Shown here: one piece after another, positions 36,795 to 46,399 of the stretch | How the letters are laid out: each line of letters opens with the position of its first letter | Numbering within the stretch: position 1 is the first letter of the stretch | NCBI GenBank assembly: GCA_023701135.1 | Contig: JAMPXP010000019.1 | Location: 44,242-108,241, forward strand | Source: Desulfobacula sp. | GTDB taxonomy: Bacteria > Desulfobacterota > Desulfobacteria > Desulfobacterales > Desulfobacteraceae | Direction of reading: 5' to 3' | Length of the DNA stretch: 64,000 nt | Translations under genes and position numbers: made by a program | The notes under the pieces: generated by a model | Databases searched by the model: none | Seen by the model: the letters and a program-made list of their open reading frames with translations, nothing else | Told to the model about the DNA's origin: nothing

Positions 36795-37218
36795 TCGTGT
36801 TTCCCTGTCGTTTTATTTTGATGGGGCTTCCGGGCTGAACCGAAGTTTCAAGAAAAACCGGCGTGTTCTCATGCCGGGTCAAAACTCCCTCAAGTCTGAA
36901 ATTAATATTCAGCACATCGGTTTCATTGGGTGCGATCTTTACCTTGACCCGGGACAGCCTTTTTTCATATTTCCGGACAACCTCAAGAACAGCCTTTTCA
37001 ATCTGTTCCATGGTTTCTGAAATCCCTCCGCCTGCAAAAACCGTCATATCCGGCATGCCGTAATCTTCTGCAATCTCCACGCTTCCCTTATTGGTGTTTA
37101 AGAGTTTTCTCAGATGCTTGATAATGGATTGCATTTCCTTTTCCACCCGGTTGTCTTCGGTTTCTCTTTCTTCGGATTCAAGGGCTGCGATCCTTTCCAG
37201 CATGGTCAGTTCATACAT
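36787..37218 (-). CDS. tssE: TssE, gp25-like T6SS baseplate protein
   Basis: This 143-residue protein belongs to the gp25-like TssE family, which triggers sheath assembly at the baseplate. The conserved centre reads LRKLLNTNKGSVEIAEDYGMPDM near residues 37-58, including the EDYG motif. The C-terminal region (DVLNINFRLEGVLT) matches the gp25 fold. The first ATG is accepted, though an internal ATG five codons later is possible. It lies 93 bases after hcp, across a hairpin. Confidence 0.9.
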   Translation of the reverse strand: MYELTMLERIAALESEERETEDNRVEKEMQSIIKHLRKLLNTNKGSVEIAEDYGMPDMTVFAGGGISETMEQIEKAVLEVVRKYEKRLSRVKVKIAPNETDVLNINFRLEGVLTRHENTPVFLETSVQPGSPIKIKRQGNTIV

Positions 37219-37239
37219 GATGGTATCCCGTTCCGATCT

Positions 37240-37284
37240 GAACAGCAGACCTTATCCTTTTCTTTTGATCGAGGCCTGCTGTTC
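37240..37284 (-). other. Intercistronic hairpin between hcp and tssE
   Basis: Perfect 9-base arms, GAACAGCAG (37240-37248) and CTGCTGTTC (37276-37284), face each other across 27 bases, and no U-run follows in the minus-strand direction. It is therefore not a classical terminator. It could be an mRNA-processing or stabilising hairpin that keeps Hcp output higher than TssE, as hcp is needed in great excess. Confidence 0.45.
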
Positions 37285-37311
37285 ATGATGAACCTTATTC
37301 CCTTGGTCCGG

Positions 37312-37797
37312 CTATGATTTGGGTGCGTTCCAGGAATCCTCGGTTTCAATGCCGTCGGGTTCATAGGTCCAGATGATTTTTTCATAGGTGAAAAGGACGG
37401 ATTCCATATCCTTGTAAGGTTTATTCATATCAAGGAAGGTCAGGGGGGTGTATTCCTGCATTTCAACGATGATGGCATTATCAACTTTGATGGTATAATA
37501 ATGCTCTTCCTGGCCTTTTTCATTGATCCGGAAAAATTTCAGTTCCGCTTTTAATTGCTCCCCTGAGCAGCAGGCCTGAAACAGTTTGGGTGAGCTTTTA
37601 TCCTTGTGTTTGATAATCTGCAGCGGTTTATGGATGCGCTGTCCTGTGGGAAGTCCGGTATGGGTGTCCCGGGGGATTTCAACCTTGTGATCCATGCTGT
37701 AGACCAGGATTGTGTTTTCTCTTCCTTTCTGAGTGCAATCCCCTTCGATTGAGCCCTGTTCTTTTCCTTCCACTTTCAGATATGAGGTCATGGCCAT
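37312..37797 (-). CDS. hcp: Hcp (TssD), T6SS inner-tube protein
   Basis: Hcp forms hexameric rings that stack into the tube pushed out by the sheath. The 161-residue protein starts TSYLKVEGKEQGSIEGDC, continues with HKVEIPRDTHTGLPTGQR, and ends with the Hcp-typical ESVLFTYEKIIWTYEP. AAAGGAG precedes the ATG. The distance to tssC is 23 bases. A 93-base hairpin-bearing spacer separates it from tssE, hinting at differential expression. No C-terminal effector extension is present. Confidence 0.95.
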   Translation of the reverse strand: MAMTSYLKVEGKEQGSIEGDCTQKGRENTILVYSMDHKVEIPRDTHTGLPTGQRIHKPLQIIKHKDKSSPKLFQACCSGEQLKAELKFFRINEKGQEEHYYTIKVDNAIIVEMQEYTPLTFLDMNKPYKDMESVLFTYEKIIWTYEPDGIETEDSWNAPKS

Positions 37798-37820
37798 GGT
37801 TTTTCTCCTTTATTTAAAAA

Positions 37821-39305
37821 TTATGCTTTGTCCAGTTTTCCGACAAGGGACAGGGTAAATGATGCGCCCATATATTTGAAATGGGGTTGAAGTTTAAGGG
37901 AACACCGGTACCAGCCGGGCTCTCCTTCCACGTCGGAAACTTCAATCTGGGCTTTTCTCAGGGGTCTTCTGCTTCTGACGCCCGGCCCTGGTTTTTCCTG
38001 GTCGGAAACATATTGCCTGATCCAGTTGTTGAGTTCGTTTTCAAGTTCTCCTCTTTCTTTCCAGGTGCCGATGTTTTCTCTTTGAATCACCTTCATATAG
38101 TGGGCAAGCCGGCTCACCACAAAATTATAGGGCAGTTGGGTGCCCAGCTTGTAATTCAGCTCAGCCTCTTTGCCTTCTTTGGTATTGCCGAAATTTTTTG
38201 GTTTTTGAACGGAATTGCCGGAGAAGAAGGCCGCATTATCGCTGCCTTTTCTCATGGTCAGACCGATAAATCCTTCTTCCGCCAATTCAAATTCCCGTCG
38301 TTCAGACAGCATGACCTCGGTGGGGATTTTGGTTTCAATTCCTCCCATGGATTCATATTGATACAGGGGAAGGTCCTCCACGGCGCCGCCGCCCTGGGGG
38401 CCGATAATATTGGCGCACCAGCGGTATTTTCCAAAGCTTTCCGTCATTCTGGAGGCAAAGGTGAAGGCGGCATTTCCCCAGAGAAAATCCGTGTTGCCGC
38501 CGGTAACGTCTTCTTTGAAATCAAAACTCTTGGCCGGAACCGTATCCTGTCCATAGGGCAGCCTCAAGAGAAAATGAGGAACGGTGAGGCCTATATTCCG
38601 GGAATCTTCGGATTCCCGGAAGGATTGCCATTTGGCATATTGAGGACCTTCAAAAATGGAATGAAGGTCTTTGAGATTGGGCAGGCCTTCAAAGCTGTCC
38701 AGACCGAAAAATTCCGCTCCTGCGGCAGCAATAAAGGGTGCGTGGGACATGGTGGATACGCTTGCAATATTCTGAAGCAGGGCAATATCCTGGGGGCCGG
38801 GGCCGAATTCATAATTTCCCACCATCAGGCCATAGGGCTGGCCCCCGAACTGGCCGTATTCCGCCGTGTAGGCCAGTTTGTAAAGGCCGGATTTGGTGAT
38901 TTCCGGAGCATCCTCAAAATCATCCATCAGGGCCTGCTTGGAGACATTCAGGATTTCGATCTTGGTATTTTCCCTGAAATCCGTATGGTCCACCAGATAT
39001 TTCAGGGATCTCCATGAGGATTCCAACCGTTTAAAATCTTCATTGTGGAGGATGGCATTCATTTGAAGGCTCAGTTTTGAATCAATGCCGGCAATCATTT
39101 CATCAATCAGGTCCTTGCTGATTTTTGCCCCCTCGCGTGCCGGCTTGAGAAGTTCGTCAATAAAGGCCTGAACCCCCTGTTTTGTCGTGTTGTAGCCTTC
39201 ATCCCCGGGTTTCATGCGGGTGGCCTGGACGATTTCATCCAAAAGGGACATCCCCTCCTGGGTGGATACCTCCTTGGGTGCTGCTGCTTTTTTTTCTTCT
39301 GCCAT
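37821..39305 (-). CDS. tssC: TssC, large T6SS sheath subunit
   Basis: This is the main contractile sheath protein, 494 residues, which pairs with TssB. The signature LESSWRSLKYLV (near residue 88) matches the TssC ESxWRGL motif. The N terminus LLDEIVQATRM and the C terminus (LQPHFKYMGASFTLSLVGKL) are typical. A strong AAAGGAG lies 9 bases before the start. It lies 13 bases after tssB. The second, fused sheath-like paralogue is at 19267. Confidence 0.96.
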   Translation of the reverse strand: MAEEKKAAAPKEVSTQEGMSLLDEIVQATRMKPGDEGYNTTKQGVQAFIDELLKPAREGAKISKDLIDEMIAGIDSKLSLQMNAILHNEDFKRLESSWRSLKYLVDHTDFRENTKIEILNVSKQALMDDFEDAPEITKSGLYKLAYTAEYGQFGGQPYGLMVGNYEFGPGPQDIALLQNIASVSTMSHAPFIAAAGAEFFGLDSFEGLPNLKDLHSIFEGPQYAKWQSFRESEDSRNIGLTVPHFLLRLPYGQDTVPAKSFDFKEDVTGGNTDFLWGNAAFTFASRMTESFGKYRWCANIIGPQGGGAVEDLPLYQYESMGGIETKIPTEVMLSERREFELAEEGFIGLTMRKGSDNAAFFSGNSVQKPKNFGNTKEGKEAELNYKLGTQLPYNFVVSRLAHYMKVIQRENIGTWKERGELENELNNWIRQYVSDQEKPGPGVRSRRPLRKAQIEVSDVEGEPGWYRCSLKLQPHFKYMGASFTLSLVGKLDKA

Positions 39306-39318
39306 TTATAAATCTCCT

Positions 39319-39804
39319 TTATTGATCAACGCCCAGTTCTTTGAGAATTCTTTCCTTGGCTCCCGGGTCCTGAACAATTTCATTGAGTTTTTTCTTGAAT
39401 TCCGGGATATTGCCCAGGGGGCCTTTTACAGCCTTGAGGGCATTTCTCAATTCCACCAGTTTTTTTAATTCAGGCACTTTTTCAACCACTGCGTCCGGAT
39501 CAAAATCCTTCAGGCTGTTAAAGGTGAGGTTAACAGCCATCTGTTCACCGGGGCCATCGGAAAGTTTGTTGTCCACCACGGCATCCAGTTTTATATGATA
39601 AGAGTTCAACACATCATTGAAATTATCTTTATCAATATTGATGGCTTTTCTGTCTTCCACCGGGGAGCCATCCTCAGCCATGGTAAAATCTCCCATTACC
39701 AGGACTTTTAAAGGGAGTTCGACCTCTTCCTTGGCGTCTCCCGTGGCTGGTTTATACACAATATTGACCCTTTCCTTTGGTGCAACCGACGCTTCTTTGG
39801 CCAT
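39319..39804 (-). CDS. tssB: TssB, small T6SS sheath subunit
   Basis: This is a 161-residue TssB that interlocks with TssC. It shows the expected VNIVYKPATGDAKEEVELPLKV-type start (parts: KVLVMGDFTM), the motif SLKDFDPDAVVEKVP, and the helical C terminus ELRNALKAVKGPLGN. AAGGAGG precedes the ATG. The genes tssB-tssC-hcp are tightly packed, as in most T6SS loci. Confidence 0.96.
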   Translation of the reverse strand: MAKEASVAPKERVNIVYKPATGDAKEEVELPLKVLVMGDFTMAEDGSPVEDRKAINIDKDNFNDVLNSYHIKLDAVVDNKLSDGPGEQMAVNLTFNSLKDFDPDAVVEKVPELKKLVELRNALKAVKGPLGNIPEFKKKLNEIVQDPGAKERILKELGVDQ

Positions 39805-39842
39805 ACATTACCTCCTTGCTAGGTTTATCTGTGTTATATCAG

Positions 39843-41378
39843 TTATATCATTTGCAAAGCTTTAACCGGATCAAGCCTTGAAATTCGATTGATGACGGAT
39901 TCAATCAAATCCTGGTTCCGATCATTTTTCTGAAGCCTGAGACCTCTTAATACGAGCAGCAACCCATTCACTGCCGATTCGGGCTCCCACAGGTCCAGCT
40001 TAAACCGGTCAATGGTTTCCAATATATCATCCATATACGAGGATGCAATTCTCACCTGGTCTGAATCGATGAGCAGCCTGCACAGCCCGGTTTTCCATAA
40101 AAACCGATTCTGCTCTGATGCGGCCGTGGACAGGTGATCCCTGAAAAGCGAAAGTGCGGCATCCAGTTGTTTTTGTCTGATCAATTCCTGTGCCAGGTCC
40201 ATTTTTTGTGCCAATATCCCATGAATGCCGGCGGCCTGGCCGGTGTCAACGGGTTCGGCTTGATCCCGGCTGCCGGTCTGCCTGAGCCAGTCAAGGGTTG
40301 CCTTGTCGGCAAAGGGGGTGCCGTCGGAAAAAGCAAGGGTTTCAATCCCTTTCAGGGTCTGAACAAAGAATGCAGTCTCCGCTTCAATCACCCTTGCCAC
40401 CTCAGGATGCCCCATCCTTTCCATACCTTGGGCTGAATACCGGCTCAAATCCAGCCAGAAGAGAAACTGCTGGACCCTTCCCTCACTGGAATCCACCAGG
40501 GCTTCCCAATCCCCGGCGTCATAGAGCCTGGCCAGAGATGTGATAACCTGATCCTCGGGCGGCGGGATCAGGGTTTTGCCGCCGGTGGCTGCCGGCAGCG
40601 TATCTATGTCTGTCCAGGCGGCAATCCGGGTCAGCCGGTAGGCCAGGGGCTGAAATTCATTTTCTTTTCTCAACCCGGATGCGGCTTTGGCAAGGATTTT
40701 CAATCCCTGCCCCAGCAGGGCGGGGGTGTCTGCATCAGAAACCGGCAAAGGCTCTATAATGGTCTTTTGAGGTTTCACAGGAGCGGCTGCTGGTTGTTCT
40801 TTTGGAAGACTGGCGGCGGGAGCTGTCGGGGGTTCAGCGATTCGTTCTTCCAGCACCACCTCTTTGACCCGTTTGATCAGGGGAAGCAGGAGCGGCGCCT
40901 CTTCCATATGATTTCCCAGAAATTGATCGATATAGGTCAATTCATCCAGGAGGGTATTCCGTTTTTCTTTTTCCATGACCCTAGGCTCAAGGCCGGATAA
41001 AAAATCAGACACCTTTTCTTCCCACCAGACCAAGATGCCTTTTCTGCCTTTCATCCGGTTTTTAGGAGGGAACAGGGTTTCCCAGAAATTTTCCATGAGC
41101 TCCTTGATGATATGAATCCCCAAACAAAGTCCTTCCAGGCCCCGGGTTTTTATCAGCCCGTAATTCAGGTAAGTTGCGGCCTGAAGGTGTTTTGAGTCTT
41201 TTTCAAGGATTTTAACCGACAGGTTGATCACCGTATCCCAATTGATGCCGGAGTCGGCCGAGGGTGAGGTCAGCTTGGCGATTTCCCTGGAGAGCGATTC
41301 AAAGTCCGCCTCGTACCGGACATCTTTTCCGGCCGGGGCTTCCTCGGAAATGGGGGTTTTCCCTAAATTCATCATCAT
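39843..41378 (-). CDS. tssA: TssA, T6SS sheath-assembly cap protein
   Basis: This 511-residue protein carries the ImpA_N domain at its start (about 40-160: YLNYGLIKTRGLEGLCLG and LFPPKNRMKGRKGILVWW). That domain defines TssA, which helps tail-tube and sheath polymerisation. A proline/alanine-rich linker (about 185-215) separates it from a helical C-terminal half of the VasJ-like kind. It starts 3 bases after tssM and ends 38 before tssB. No membrane segment is present, which points to the short TssA subclass rather than the TagA/VasL type. Confidence 0.88.
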   Translation of the reverse strand: MMMNLGKTPISEEAPAGKDVRYEADFESLSREIAKLTSPSADSGINWDTVINLSVKILEKDSKHLQAATYLNYGLIKTRGLEGLCLGIHIIKELMENFWETLFPPKNRMKGRKGILVWWEEKVSDFLSGLEPRVMEKEKRNTLLDELTYIDQFLGNHMEEAPLLLPLIKRVKEVVLEERIAEPPTAPAASLPKEQPAAAPVKPQKTIIEPLPVSDADTPALLGQGLKILAKAASGLRKENEFQPLAYRLTRIAAWTDIDTLPAATGGKTLIPPPEDQVITSLARLYDAGDWEALVDSSEGRVQQFLFWLDLSRYSAQGMERMGHPEVARVIEAETAFFVQTLKGIETLAFSDGTPFADKATLDWLRQTGSRDQAEPVDTGQAAGIHGILAQKMDLAQELIRQKQLDAALSLFRDHLSTAASEQNRFLWKTGLCRLLIDSDQVRIASSYMDDILETIDRFKLDLWEPESAVNGLLLVLRGLRLQKNDRNQDLIESVINRISRLDPVKALQMI

Positions 41379-41381
41379 GAC

Positions 41382-44300
41382 CTATTGAATTTCCTTATGG
41401 ATGGAAACAAATTGCCTGATCCAGGGAGAATATTGCAAGGCTTCGCCGGGCAATTCTTTCAGAGCGTTCCGGGCTTTTTCAAAATCAGGAAAGGAGCCTA
41501 AAATGAGATTATATCTTTTCTGGTTGTTCAACCGGCTTTCATAAACGGCAATATTGCCCCTCAGGTCTTTTTTTTTAATAAAGGCGGTGATTCTTTCCTT
41601 GTCTGATTCCAGCATGAGGTGAAGGGTATAATGGGTGGCATCCTGCTGAAGAATCCAGTCTTTTCCAAGGATGGCGCCGCCGTCCGGGGAGCCGGGGGCT
41701 TTGCCCTGTTTTGGGATAGCTTCCAGTAAGGGCAGGTCCCCTTTAAAACTGTAGGAAAGGGTTACGGAGGAGATTCCCTTCTTCAAAAGAGCTTCTTTTT
41801 GTTCCGGAAAATCCTCGGGGAAAAAGGTGTGGGAATGATAATGGAAATCCTTGGCAAATTCGAAAAAATTCTCATATTCCTTTACAAGGGTGATGCCGGG
41901 AAATTCTATGGTCAACAGCACCTTGCCGCAGGCTGCAGGCTCCCAGTCAAACTCAACGGATTGAGGATAGTTGTTGTTTTCGAAGCGGATGGTTTGGTTT
42001 CTGCATTTCATCTGAAGAATGCCGGCCACAGGTTTGATTTCCGCAGATACATTGACCTCCATGGGAAGGGTGTCCATTGTGATGCTATACCGGTCTTTAA
42101 GCCCTGTTTCCGAGGCAACGGGTTTTTGAGGGTCGGCAGGATCCTTTTCAGACTTTTTGACCATTGGGTGTTTGCCTCCGGCCGGCCTCACCGTGGTGAA
42201 GATGACATCCGGCAGGACCGGCGGCCGCCGGTCCATAAAGTTCAGGACAGGCTCAATGCCGTCAATATCATAGGATACGGTTATTTCCGTAACCATGTTG
42301 TGGGTCAGGTATCCGGCATATTCCGGAAAATCGGAGGGATGAAAGACCTGGGTCCCGTCCTGAAAGTCCAGGAGGAAATTTGCAAATCCCAACCGGCCCC
42401 GGTATTTTTTCTGGAGCCTGGATTCCTCAAATTTGATTTCCAGGGCAACATCCCCACAGACGCCCGGCCGCCAGTTGAATTTTTGAGTCTCAGGGAAATT
42501 GGTATTGAGCAGTTCGGTCTTTTGGTCGGCACAGTCCAGGATCAGGGTGTTTGAATAGGGCCGGATCATGGCCTCGCTGTTCACGCCGACCGGCAGGGTC
42601 GTTATGGTCACCGGGTATTCATCCTGTTTTTCAAAGGTGAGCTGCTCGCCTTTGTTCAATAATCTGAAAAACGGGCTGTTAAAGGGAAGCTGGAGCCCAA
42701 AGGCAGTCTTGGGGAGATATCCGGTTTTATTCTGGTTGATAAAGGCAGAAGCCTGTTCGTTTATAAATCGCCAGATCACGCCGGAGTTCTTGTCAAACAT
42801 GGTGGCATAATATTTGTCCGGGTCGGTGCTGTTGGCAGCACTCAAAACAATGGCTTCCCATTTGTCCTGCAAATAGGTCACGCTGTGATGAATCCCATAG
42901 GCGGTGAGATAATCAAAGGGCCCCCGGATCAGGTTTTGAATAACCGGGGAGGTTTCGTGGTGCTTTAAAAATGAGTTGATTTTGATTAACCCGTCATGGG
43001 TGAGATTGAAGGGCTCATTCTGTTTTGACGGATCAGACAGGACCCTGAAAAAATCCGCAAACATATGGAAGCATTTTTCATTGTAAGAGGTCGCCGACGA
43101 AAGCGTCTTCAGGCTGTTGACATATTCGTTCCAGACCTCGGCAAACCTCATTTTGTATTCCAGGTCATCTGTGCTCCCTGGGTTCACCGGCTCATAGACC
43201 TTTTCAGAGGATTTTTCCAGTTGGTCTGAAATTTTTTCCTTTGTAAGCGCCAGCTTCGCCAGCAGGGAGCCTTCCTCTTTTTTGACTTCCGTTTCCGCCA
43301 GGTGTTTGATTTTTTTGAGGGTGACCACGGCTTTTGCCCAGGAAGGCTCAAGATCCGGCAGGTCCTGGAAGGCTTCAAGTTCATCACCCATTTTCCCGAG
43401 CAGCAGGAAATACGGGTTCTGGTCCGTGGTCATGAGGGTCCCCAGATCGGTCCAGTGGTCCACCAGGGAGTTCCAGCTTGTGCCTGTAGGAAAGGCTGCT
43501 GCAAAATCAAACCAGGCCCTGTAGAATTCTTTTGCATACCAGGCCCGGAATTTGTCTTCCATTTTTAAAAAGGCTTCCGGATCGGCAAAGGATTTTTGAA
43601 TCATTTGGATGAACTGATTGATTTCTCCTCGCCCGGCCTGGGTAAATGCCCCTTTTACAATGGTCCCCGGCCCCGGGCCGGGCAGATGGATGGGGTAGCC
43701 CTTTAAAAAAGAGGAAATGTCAATATCCGGAGTTGAGCATATCCACCGGCTCAAAAGCCAGTTAAAATTATCCGTATTCACGGCCAGTTGCGACAGGGCC
43801 TTCCGGAATCGTTCCATCTCAGCGGCAGGATCACCGGAATTCTGTTCCCAGAGAAGGCAGGCCAGGTATAGCCCGGCAAATTTTTCGGCAACCGGTTTTG
43901 AAATGCCGGAATCAAGGGAGGGGAAAAGATTGCCGATGCTTTTTTCAAACTCTTTTGGATCTGTGAACGCTTTCCCCTGGCTGGCGTGTTGCAGGATATC
44001 AATCCGCTGAATCGCATAAACCGCATTTGCAACAATATCTTCATCCGGTGTCAGGGCATGGGAAGTTTTAATTTTTTCAAAAAACAGAGTGTCCATGGGC
44101 GCCACCAGGTTTTGGCGGACATCCGTCACAAAATTTTGTTTTAACGTTTTTTCAAACGTCCGGCTCTGATTCAGTCCCAGCCGGGGAAGAATCCAATTGT
44201 CATTACGGGTTTGAAGCCTGTCGATTTCAAACCGCTGCCGGTCCAGCAGCAGGATCCTGTCCGAGGCGCCGGAGGCAGCAGGCTGAGATTTAAAAGAAAC

Positions 44301-45674
44301 CGGATCAAAGCCTTTCAGGGCCTTGATATTATTAAGATATGAAAAGGTCAGGACCCCGCTTACGGCAAGGCAGAGCAGGATCAGGGAAACGATACCGAGG
44401 CTGAGGGTTGTTTTCCGCCACATGATGAATTCCGACAAAGGCGAAAAAATATTCCTGTCTTTGGGTAGGACCGCACTGAAAAAATTTCTCAGGAAAAAAC
44501 CCGTATTCCGGTCCAGGGCATTTTCATTCTTGTATTGGATGCCGGTGGTTTCCAGAAATTCAGAGGCAGGGGTTCCTTTTCTGCAGGCGCTGGAAAAATA
44601 AACCCCCCTGAAAAGCGGGGTGGCCTGATAGATATCATCACCGAACAGGGACTGGACATAGGACGCCAGCCCCGGCTTCAAATTCATGAATTCATTGGAA
44701 AAGGAAACGGCAAAGGCATTGATCCGGTTATGGATAAAGATGGAACGGAGATTTTTTATCTGATCCGAGACCGTTGTCATGCAGTTTTCCAGGACTTCCA
44801 GGCCCGTTGCCTGATCGTTGGTATTGGTATACCCCATGACCTGATCTATCCTTTGCTCGGGAATATGATCGCAGAAATCCGTAAACCCGTTGACCAGGTC
44901 CATTTTTGTGACCAGGAGGTAGACCGGAAATATGGCTCCCAGGATTCTCATCATCTGATTGATCCGCTGGCGGATGCTCCTGGCCTTGTCGTTTAATTCC
45001 GCCGGGTCTACAGTCAAGAGGGTATCGCTTGCCACGGTAACGATCACACCGTTGATGGGTTCCTTTTTCCTGTATTTTGACAACAGGGCCAGAAAGGCCT
45101 GCCATTCTTTTTTGTCCTTTTCTTCTTCAATGGGAATGGTATAGCGTCCGGCCGTATCCAGTACAATGGCCTGGTCCAAAAACCACCAGTCACAGTTTTT
45201 TGTGCCGGAAATGATGGTGGCCTTGCTCACATCCGTCAAGGCAGAGCTTAAATTCGAATTTTTGATGGCAGAGGTTTTCCCTGAGCGGGATTCTCCCATG
45301 ACAATATACCAGGGCAGGACATACAGGGGGTTGCCGTATTTTCTCAAATGGGATTTTTTAAGTTTGGCAATGGATTCTTTCCACTGGAGTTCCGCTGCTT
45401 TCTGGTTATAGGGATCTTTTTCCGCAGCCTGTTGAGACAGGATTTCTTCCTGGTTGATGACCGTTTGCACGAATTTTTTTTCATTTTGACGGACCCACCA
45501 CTTTTTCAGCGAAGCATATCCCAATACCAACCCTGCAAGGACTGCCCCTGCCACTGCGCCGATCCACCATGGCCAGCCTTTGATGCTAAAAGCCCAGTAT
45601 CCGATTCCATATAAAAAGGCCAGGAAAACCAGAATGATAACAGCATACAGGAAAAAGCTAAAAAATTTTTTCAT
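41382..45674 (-). CDS. tssM: TssM (IcmF-like) membrane-complex protein with C-terminal SPOR-like domain
   Basis: TssM is the large inner-membrane channel protein that joins TssL to TssJ. The 1430-residue chain has two N-terminal membrane segments (about 5-55) and a cytoplasmic NTPase-like domain with Walker A GESRSGKT near residue 130. A third membrane segment sits near 427-448, followed by the long periplasmic part. The last 90 residues (about 1338-1428), with DWILQQDATHYTLHLM and then RYNLILGSFPDFEKARNAL, strongly resemble a DamX-type SPOR domain that binds denuded peptidoglycan. That fusion is unusual for TssM, and TssL here lacks any OmpA-like wall anchor, so SPOR may replace it. Ends 3 bases before tssA. 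Confidence 0.9.
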   Translation of the reverse strand: MKKFFSFFLYAVIILVFLAFLYGIGYWAFSIKGWPWWIGAVAGAVLAGLVLGYASLKKWWVRQNEKKFVQTVINQEEILSQQAAEKDPYNQKAAELQWKESIAKLKKSHLRKYGNPLYVLPWYIVMGESRSGKTSAIKNSNLSSALTDVSKATIISGTKNCDWWFLDQAIVLDTAGRYTIPIEEEKDKKEWQAFLALLSKYRKKEPINGVIVTVASDTLLTVDPAELNDKARSIRQRINQMMRILGAIFPVYLLVTKMDLVNGFTDFCDHIPEQRIDQVMGYTNTNDQATGLEVLENCMTTVSDQIKNLRSIFIHNRINAFAVSFSNEFMNLKPGLASYVQSLFGDDIYQATPLFRGVYFSSACRKGTPASEFLETTGIQYKNENALDRNTGFFLRNFFSAVLPKDRNIFSPLSEFIMWRKTTLSLGIVSLILLCLAVSGVLTFSYLNNIKALKGFDPVSFKSQPAASGASDRILLLDRQRFEIDRLQTRNDNWILPRLGLNQSRTFEKTLKQNFVTDVRQNLVAPMDTLFFEKIKTSHALTPDEDIVANAVYAIQRIDILQHASQGKAFTDPKEFEKSIGNLFPSLDSGISKPVAEKFAGLYLACLLWEQNSGDPAAEMERFRKALSQLAVNTDNFNWLLSRWICSTPDIDISSFLKGYPIHLPGPGPGTIVKGAFTQAGRGEINQFIQMIQKSFADPEAFLKMEDKFRAWYAKEFYRAWFDFAAAFPTGTSWNSLVDHWTDLGTLMTTDQNPYFLLLGKMGDELEAFQDLPDLEPSWAKAVVTLKKIKHLAETEVKKEEGSLLAKLALTKEKISDQLEKSSEKVYEPVNPGSTDDLEYKMRFAEVWNEYVNSLKTLSSATSYNEKCFHMFADFFRVLSDPSKQNEPFNLTHDGLIKINSFLKHHETSPVIQNLIRGPFDYLTAYGIHHSVTYLQDKWEAIVLSAANSTDPDKYYATMFDKNSGVIWRFINEQASAFINQNKTGYLPKTAFGLQLPFNSPFFRLLNKGEQLTFEKQDEYPVTITTLPVGVNSEAMIRPYSNTLILDCADQKTELLNTNFPETQKFNWRPGVCGDVALEIKFEESRLQKKYRGRLGFANFLLDFQDGTQVFHPSDFPEYAGYLTHNMVTEITVSYDIDGIEPVLNFMDRRPPVLPDVIFTTVRPAGGKHPMVKKSEKDPADPQKPVASETGLKDRYSITMDTLPMEVNVSAEIKPVAGILQMKCRNQTIRFENNNYPQSVEFDWEPAACGKVLLTIEFPGITLVKEYENFFEFAKDFHYHSHTFFPEDFPEQKEALLKKGISSVTLSYSFKGDLPLLEAIPKQGKAPGSPDGGAILGKDWILQQDATHYTLHLMLESDKERITAFIKKKDLRGNIAVYESRLNNQKRYNLILGSFPDFEKARNALKELPGEALQYSPWIRQFVSIHKEIQ

Positions 45675-45710
45675 CTTTTATAATATTCACTGTTTATGAT
45701 GAGATTCATT

Positions 45711-46385
45711 TTATTTTAAAACCACCCCGAAGCTGTCAACCATCTGAATCAGATGTGTATTGAAAACAGAATAGAGAATAAAAAACAATAAGACGGGGGC
45801 AAGAACAAATAAAAGGGAATAGCCGGACAGGCCCTTCCATCTTTTCCGTTTCAGGCGTTTGAATATGGACAGGTCTCCGACCTCGGGAAACAGGATTTCC
45901 GGAACGTTTACATCCATCCCGTCCGTGAGCTTTTTACGGGTATCGGTTTTAAGGGCATTGAGCTTTTCCTGGTACAGGGGCTCATAAAAGCATCCTTTAA
46001 AACCCGAGGCAAGGCAATAATCATATACCTCCAAGATGTCTTTGTCTTCAGGCCCGAGTTTCTCCAGCTTGGCAAAGAATTCGGTTCCGGCGCTGGTGGT
46101 ATTGAAAAATTTTTTTTGCAGAGAATTTTTAATCCAGTCCTGTTTATGGGTCCAGCCGGTTCCCAGAAGGGTCTCATCAATCCAGGCAAATACGGCAAAC
46201 AGGGCCTGATCAAACTGGTGAACGGGTATTCCGGCGGATTTTGCCCGTGTTTTTGCCCGCTGAATCAATTGCTGGTAATGGCCCGAGACCTGATCAAAGG
46301 GGACACCATCGGTCTGCAGCAGGTCTGCCAGATGATAGGTGTAGGCCAGTAACTCGGTCACGCAATCGGCAGATGAAATTTTCAT
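45711..46385 (-). CDS. tssL: TssL (DotU-like), short T6SS membrane-complex protein
   Basis: This 224-residue protein has the DotU fold: a cytoplasmic helical hook (about 1-180, with FAVFAWIDETLLGTGW and LEVYDYCLASGFKGCF). A single C-terminal membrane segment follows (YSLLFVLAPVLLFFILYSVF near 187-206), with a short tail. There is no OmpA-like peptidoglycan-binding domain, as in ordinary short TssL proteins. It partners with TssM (next gene, 36 bases away) and TssK (upstream, 14 bases). Confidence 0.92.
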   Translation of the reverse strand: MKISSADCVTELLAYTYHLADLLQTDGVPFDQVSGHYQQLIQRAKTRAKSAGIPVHQFDQALFAVFAWIDETLLGTGWTHKQDWIKNSLQKKFFNTTSAGTEFFAKLEKLGPEDKDILEVYDYCLASGFKGCFYEPLYQEKLNALKTDTRKKLTDGMDVNVPEILFPEVGDLSIFKRLKRKRWKGLSGYSLLFVLAPVLLFFILYSVFNTHLIQMVDSFGVVLK

Positions 46386-46399
46386 GAATCAGCTCTCTT

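Noticed and set aside
34000..37000. Possible extra genes on the plus strand opposite the T6SS operon
   Set aside because: These long frames mirror real minus-strand genes with GC-rich third positions and have no ribosome sites or known domains.
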